Shown: piece by piece, positions 59,089 through 64,000 of the stretch
How positions within the stretch are numbered: position 1 is the first letter of the stretch
How the letters are laid out: each line of letters opens with the position of its first letter
NCBI GenBank assembly: GCA_963920765.1
Contig: OY987245.1
Span: forward strand, 13,718,727 to 13,782,726
Length of the DNA stretch: 64,000 bases
From: Ulota crispa
Lineage: Eukaryota > Streptophyta > Bryopsida > Orthotrichales > Orthotrichaceae
Reading direction: 5' to 3'
Notes under the pieces: model-generated
Told to the model about the DNA's origin: nothing
What the model saw: the letters and a program-made list of their open reading frames with translations, nothing else
The model's database searches: none
Program-made: the position numbers and the translations under genes

Positions 59089-61749
59089 TAACTACAACAA
59101 ATTGGATCCTTTAACAATATAAAGTGATTACAACTTGATCTTATTCATTCTAATATTCTTGCCTTATAGTGTATTGGTTGTTTGACAACACCATCCTACA
59201 TAGATTTCCATTTGTAATGTTGAAAAATTTATGAGTTTGTTAGGGTTAAACAAAAATTCTAACAATTAATGTTACCAAAATTCTCCACATTTTTTGTGGA
59301 AACTTCAATATGAAAATTTGAAGCTTGTTTTACACTTTATAGTTAAGTATTGAGGCTGTCGTTGGCTTCTAATGAATAGCATCATAAGTGAGTGATTTGA
59401 AGCTAGTATTCATTTCCCTCCACCAATCATCAACTTATTTCTTGCACTTTTTAAATTTTCTTTCTATTGGCTTTTTTATTATCAAAAGGTACATTTGTTT
59501 GTAGTTTGTGGCATGGAATTTATGAATAATAATCTTGAAGCAATTTTAGATATTGACTCGAAGTTTATAGATGGAGTTTTTGGTCTTGTTTTGTAGCAAG
59601 TTATTCTATTTTTAGTATTAGGTTAATAGTGGTAGAAAATGATTATTGGTTGGTCCATCTGTGTCAGCATACTATTGCGTGTTTTTATTGTTCTATGATT
59701 TTAATGGAACTATATTATTATTTTTTTATATGCTTTGTTCCTCTCTCAACAATTGTTGATAATGAATTAGTTGAGATTTCAAACTTGTAATAAAATTTTA
59801 CATCATCTCTTACCAAGTGATCAATTGTATCCACAAACATGTGTTGTTCATTTAGGTAAATGTATATTGAGTTGGAAATTACTTTTGAAGTTGCTATATA
59901 TTCAACTTTGGTTATGCATTCAATATAAACCAATTATTCATCATTTTGGTGCATGCACTATCCATGCTCCATGTTGGTGATTTTCAAGACTGCGCATAAC
60001 TGATTTGTTTTAATATATGGTTTTATGTTTCTTTTTTTGTTGTTGTGTTATATAGGTGTTTTAATGAAATCTACCAAAGTTGCATGTTAAGACAATTTTA
60101 CCTTGTCAAAAGAAAAACACTAAAAATTACTCAAAAAAACGAAACAATAGGAAAATCTCAAACGAGAATTTAGTTTTTGTAAAGAAGCCAATTATAATGT
60201 AATACATGCCATACCAATTGTAAATGGCTATATTTTAGCATGTATGTTACTTGAAGTTTCTTACATCTACTAATAAGCAATCAACACATGTGGTAAGGAA
60301 CTTTTATGCATAGATTGAAAGAAAAGACATGCATTGATAGCAGCCTTGCTTAGTTTATGATCCAAAAGTATTAGTGGGTGATTGCAAGAAACACTTGTAT
60401 TATTTTTTGTCCTTTTCACCTCTTGCAGGTGCTTTTTGGCTTGTAACTTTTGTGCAGCAAGTTCTTTTGAGCTGAAATTTTAGAGGATGGTACATGTCAT
60501 GGTTACAAACCTTCTATAATTTTTGCAGTTTTTTTAAATTATTTTACTATTTTTGAGCAGCCCCCAAATAGGTATCTACCTTGGTCATTTTGGGGGTTTT
60601 TAGTACTATTTTGGGTCCAAAAAAGCTTTTTTAGGGCTATAAATTAGGGGTATTGTTTATGGAGCATGCTTACATGCATTTGTAGAAGGGTTTTACAAAA
60701 TTATAAATTCCATGGCATTTACATTTATCTCAAAGTGGGCATCCTATCTCCCTTCATTGGCAAAATATGAAGAAATTCCTCAGCAAAGGAATTGTACCAT
60801 GTGAATGTGTTTAATGGGTTCTCGAATGGACGGTTTTTATTTTATTTTTTTGAATTATTTTACTATTTTCTAAAAAGCAAGAAAGAAATTGGCATTGTGT
60901 TGGTGATTTTGTTTTGTGCATAACTTTTAGGAAAAAATTTCTAGGTTTGAATCTTCACAAGTATGCTATTTAAAGTGTTTTACAAATTGTCCATATTTTA
61001 TTTTATTTTAAAAAAAATTATTCCAAAAGCTCGGTAGTACTATTAGTACTACGAGTACTAAGGGTGTTTGAGACAAAACTGTGAAGTGTTTCTTGCAACT
61101 ACCCAAGTGATAAATCACATCCAAATTATCCATTTGTTTCTTAATTTTGCAATATGTAGAGTAGACTATTAATTTGAAGATAACAAAAGATCGTTAATAA
61201 TTTTCTTTCATGCTGTTTCTTGTATCCATTATGCATGATACTTACATTCATATTATGGCCTCAGTTTTCCAAAAAAAGATTGAATCTTATACACTAAAGC
61301 ACACGATTATAAAATGCAAAATTGCATTTGAAGAAACTAGATAACACAAGAAACCAAAAAAATTAGAAAACATAATCCAAGTTCCTATGTGGACATAATA
61401 CTGCAATGATGCATTTGACTTGCAAATTATATGTCCAGTTTGAATTTGAATCAATTTCCACCTAAAAAGCTGCAAAATATCTTACGAAATCTTGTTTTCT
61501 TACCAGTAAAATTAAAGTAAATCCCATATATTCAATGAATTAGATTCTATTAATAACTATTGCTTTGAGGTAGTTTTACATCAAAACATATGTATTTATG
61601 TTTCGTTCCAAATAGAAAGATGGGGAAATGTTTAATTGGTTACTATTAATAACTAAATTAAAATTATATTTGGTTTTAAAACAAATGTACTAAATTTAGA
61701 TGATCAAAAGGAATATAAAACTTCCAACCTCATACTATGTGTTTTTTTA
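59089..61749. other. Intergenic DNA including the IFT57 upstream region
   Basis: The first few hundred bases presumably contain the IFT57 promoter (minus strand), but no distinctive motif is visible. I see nothing else to annotate. Confidence 0.4.
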
Positions 61750-62060
61750 GGAAAATTTGATAAATGCCCCTAAAGTTTGCTTTATTTGTATACATACCTC
61801 TGAATTTTCAGAAATTGCACAAATATTCTTGGACCATAAATTTCAGGTAGTTGTTTTGTTGTGCACACCACTTCCTTCTCCCCTTGTGCGCATGCAAAAC
61901 AAGAAAGAAAGAGCTTGCTCACAATGGGAGAAAGAAGTGGTGTGCACAACAAAAAAGATTGCTTAAAAGTTATGATCTAAGGGTATTTGTGCAGTTTCTA
62001 AAAAATCAAGTCTATCTATACAAATACTCTAAACTTTAGAGGTATCCATCACAAATTTCT
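61750..62060. mobile_element. MITE family H, copy 2
   Basis: The counterpart of 7646-7954, with arms ATGCCCCTAAAGTTTGC and AACTTTAGAGGTATCCATC and the central GTTTTGTTGTGCACACCACT that pairs with AGTGGTGTGCACAACAAAA near 61935-61953. Confidence 0.75.
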
Positions 62061-62200
62061 TTTTTTTTATTAGAATATAAACTAGACTTTAAACATTGTA
62101 AAAAATGGTTTTGAGTTACATTTTCCATAGTGTAGATTGTATTGTTAGTTGTTATTAAGTTTAATTTATTTTATTGTATTGGTTATATATATATATATAG

Positions 62201-62613
62201 GGAATTACTATAGCAACACCCTAAATTGCTAACGGGACACCCCCTCTTAGCATGAAAATGTGATTTTTAATACTGATTTTGCTGATTATTTTGTTTGGAT
62301 CAAAAGATTTTCTTCACCTTTATCATTCTAAGGCTATATTGAAGAAGAAAAAAAGGTGTGCTTAAATTTCAAACTAAAATATAAGACTTTTGAGTTACAT
62401 AAAGCAAAAATATATCAAAAAAATAGTATTGGTGCAATAAATTTTTTTTTTTTTGCATTTGTATTTGTCATGATTTCTTTCAAGGAGATGATAATGTTGT
62501 GATTGAATGAATGATGCACCACTTAATAAATCAAGAATAGCACTAAATTATCAAATTTCATGGTGAGAGGGGGTGTCTCCTTAGCAATTTAGGGTGTCAC
62601 TATAGTAATTTCC
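62201..62613. mobile_element. MITE family B, copy 3
   Basis: A 413-bp fold-back with ends GGAATTACTATAGCAACACC and GGTGTCACTATAGTAATTTCC and subterminal AAATTGCTAA. It lies in a TA-rich tract, so the target duplication cannot be resolved. Confidence 0.8.
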
Positions 62614-62624
62614 TACATATATAT

Positions 62625-63037
62625 GGGAATTGATATGTGTACCACAGCCTTTGTACTATTGTACCACACCCCCAGGGTAAATTTTAGATCTCTACCATCA
62701 AAAAGTTGAATTTGAGAATTTTGAATTCAGATTTGGATTCAAAAACCATGATTTTGCTTAGAACAGTAAAATAAATTGCATTTCAACAAGACTTAGCAAA
62801 AAAGTTTAACTAGAGAAAAAAGTGTTACTTCTACTTTTGTTTGTAAAAAAAGATAAGCTTTTACATTGGGTGTAATTGAATTGCTATTTTTCTTATGGTT
62901 CTAGATTAAAACATGGTCTTTGAGTCCAAGTTTGAATTCTAAATTCTCAAATTCAGCTTTTTGATGGTAGAAATCTTAAATTTTCTCCAAGGGTGTAGTA
63001 CAGTAGTTCAAAGGGTGTGGTACACATATCAATGCCC
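62625..63037. mobile_element. MITE family A, copy 3 (hAT-like)
   Basis: A 413-bp fold-back. The left end GGGAATTGATATGTGTACCA and the right end are inverted, and the body is related to copies 1 and 2. It is inserted in the same TA-rich tract 11 bp from the preceding MITE. The flanks are alternating TA, compatible with an 8-bp duplication. Confidence 0.8.
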
Positions 63038-63045
63038 TATATATA

Positions 63046-64000
63046 TATATATAAATGATTAAATTAATTATAATGTCGTGAGGATTCTATAAAACTGGAT
63101 ATCATAATAACAAATGTTGTGATATAGTTTGTATGCTTTCACAAGTTTACAAACATAACAAGTTTCATAGTTTACACCATGCGTAAACAATAACTCTAGT
63201 ACATCCAAGGTCAATAATTATTGCTTTCCAACATACCAAGTTCACCATTTGAGTTTTCCTTTCCAAACAATTTTAGATTTGAAATGGGTTTTTGTTTATT
63301 TCACTGTCTCTCGTTTGAAAAAGTATTCTTGATGAGTTATTTGCTTATGGTAACGCGTTTTAGGATTCTAAATTTTAAATGGCAAAGTGCCGTTAAACCG
63401 TTTTTTAAAAGTTTTTAGTAAAGCCAAAATAAATTATAAACTAAAATGGATGTGTTTTGTTGATTTTACATGAGCTTGTTGCATTTAAAGCCAACTTCTA
63501 GATAGATGATCATAGTTTGATTTGAATGGAACTCAATACCTGTAACTGATAGCAGTATAGTACCATGTTTTTAATATTTATTTTCAATGTAAAAATCATA
63601 ACTTGCTTTAATTAAGGTTGTTAAAATGAATTGTTTGACAAAAACATTGGAAGAAACAACCATTTGGTAATATTTACAATGTTACAATTTAATAGTGCTG
63701 AAATTGTACACTTTGTTCCATTGGTCTTTTTCATTGCATTACAATAAAGAATTAAAGGGAAAATGGTATGGCAAATAAATGTTCATTAAATGCGATATAT
63801 TTATTACATGAAAATATAACTTTTGGCTTAAAGAAATTATTTAGAGAAATGTTCAAGTAAAAGAAATTACCAAAAATGAAACTCATACAATAAATTGTTT
63901 TTTTCTTACATATCCACATAATATTGAATTTTTGAGTTATAACAATGTTCTAAAGTTGAATAAGACATGAAATTAAAAAGGATAATAGAAATTTGTACAT
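63046..64000. other. AT-rich DNA, no gene seen
   Basis: A short frame at 63221-63418 has no recognisable similarity. Nothing else is supported. Confidence 0.4.

Noticed and set aside
1..64000. tRNA, rRNA genes and CRISPR arrays
   Set aside because: No B-box-type GGTTCGA followed by a matching cloverleaf, no rRNA-like block and no regularly spaced short repeats with unique spacers were found by eye. The 51-bp array is a contiguous minisatellite.

Overview
The window looks like nuclear DNA of a land plant that still makes swimming sperm (bryophyte, lycophyte, fern or cycad/Ginkgo grade). It carries plant-type genes: a MYB-CC transcription factor and an ABCB transporter closest to the Arabidopsis ABCB15 group. 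It also carries IFT57, an intraflagellar-transport protein that flowering plants and conifers lack. The DNA is AT-rich and gene-poor, with four supported genes in 64 kb. Exons and leaders stand out as GC-richer islands in a background full of short non-autonomous DNA transposons.

Layout. 1-4.4 kb: repeats. 4.44-6.07 kb: GC-rich promoter/leader. 6.07-10.95 kb (+): MYB-CC gene, six exons, with three small transposons in intron 4. 11.4-16.9 kb: a run of MITEs (hAT-like, CACTA-like, Stowaway, and a TTAA-flanked element nested inside another MITE). 17.66-23.18 kb (-): a previously hidden gene, assembled here from small exons, that encodes an NDUFS4-like (mitochondrial complex I 18 kDa subunit) domain behind an unusual N-terminal region. 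23.2-28.7 kb: repeats and a microsatellite. 28.74-36.18 kb (-): full-length ABCB transporter, thirteen exons. 36.2-38.0 kb: its upstream region, with a tandem duplication that includes a TATA-like site. 38.4-57.8 kb: repeats, a 51-bp minisatellite at 44.8-45.7 kb, two perfect TGACGTCA sites near 42.0 kb, and long stretches with no recognisable feature. 57.88-59.09 kb (-): intronless IFT57. 61.7-63.04 kb: three adjacent MITEs.

The genes do not form a functional cluster. They act in transcriptional control (probably phosphate- or vascular-type MYB-CC functions), respiration, membrane transport and flagellum assembly. The most notable find is the family of short elements flanked by TTAA. One copy (14829-15547) sits inside another MITE, and paralogues of that MITE show the empty site with a single TTAA. 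This is direct evidence for TTAA target-site duplication, the hallmark of piggyBac-type transposition, which to my knowledge is rarely reported in land plants. All exon models were worked out by hand from splice signals, reading phase and family knowledge. No transcript or database search was available.
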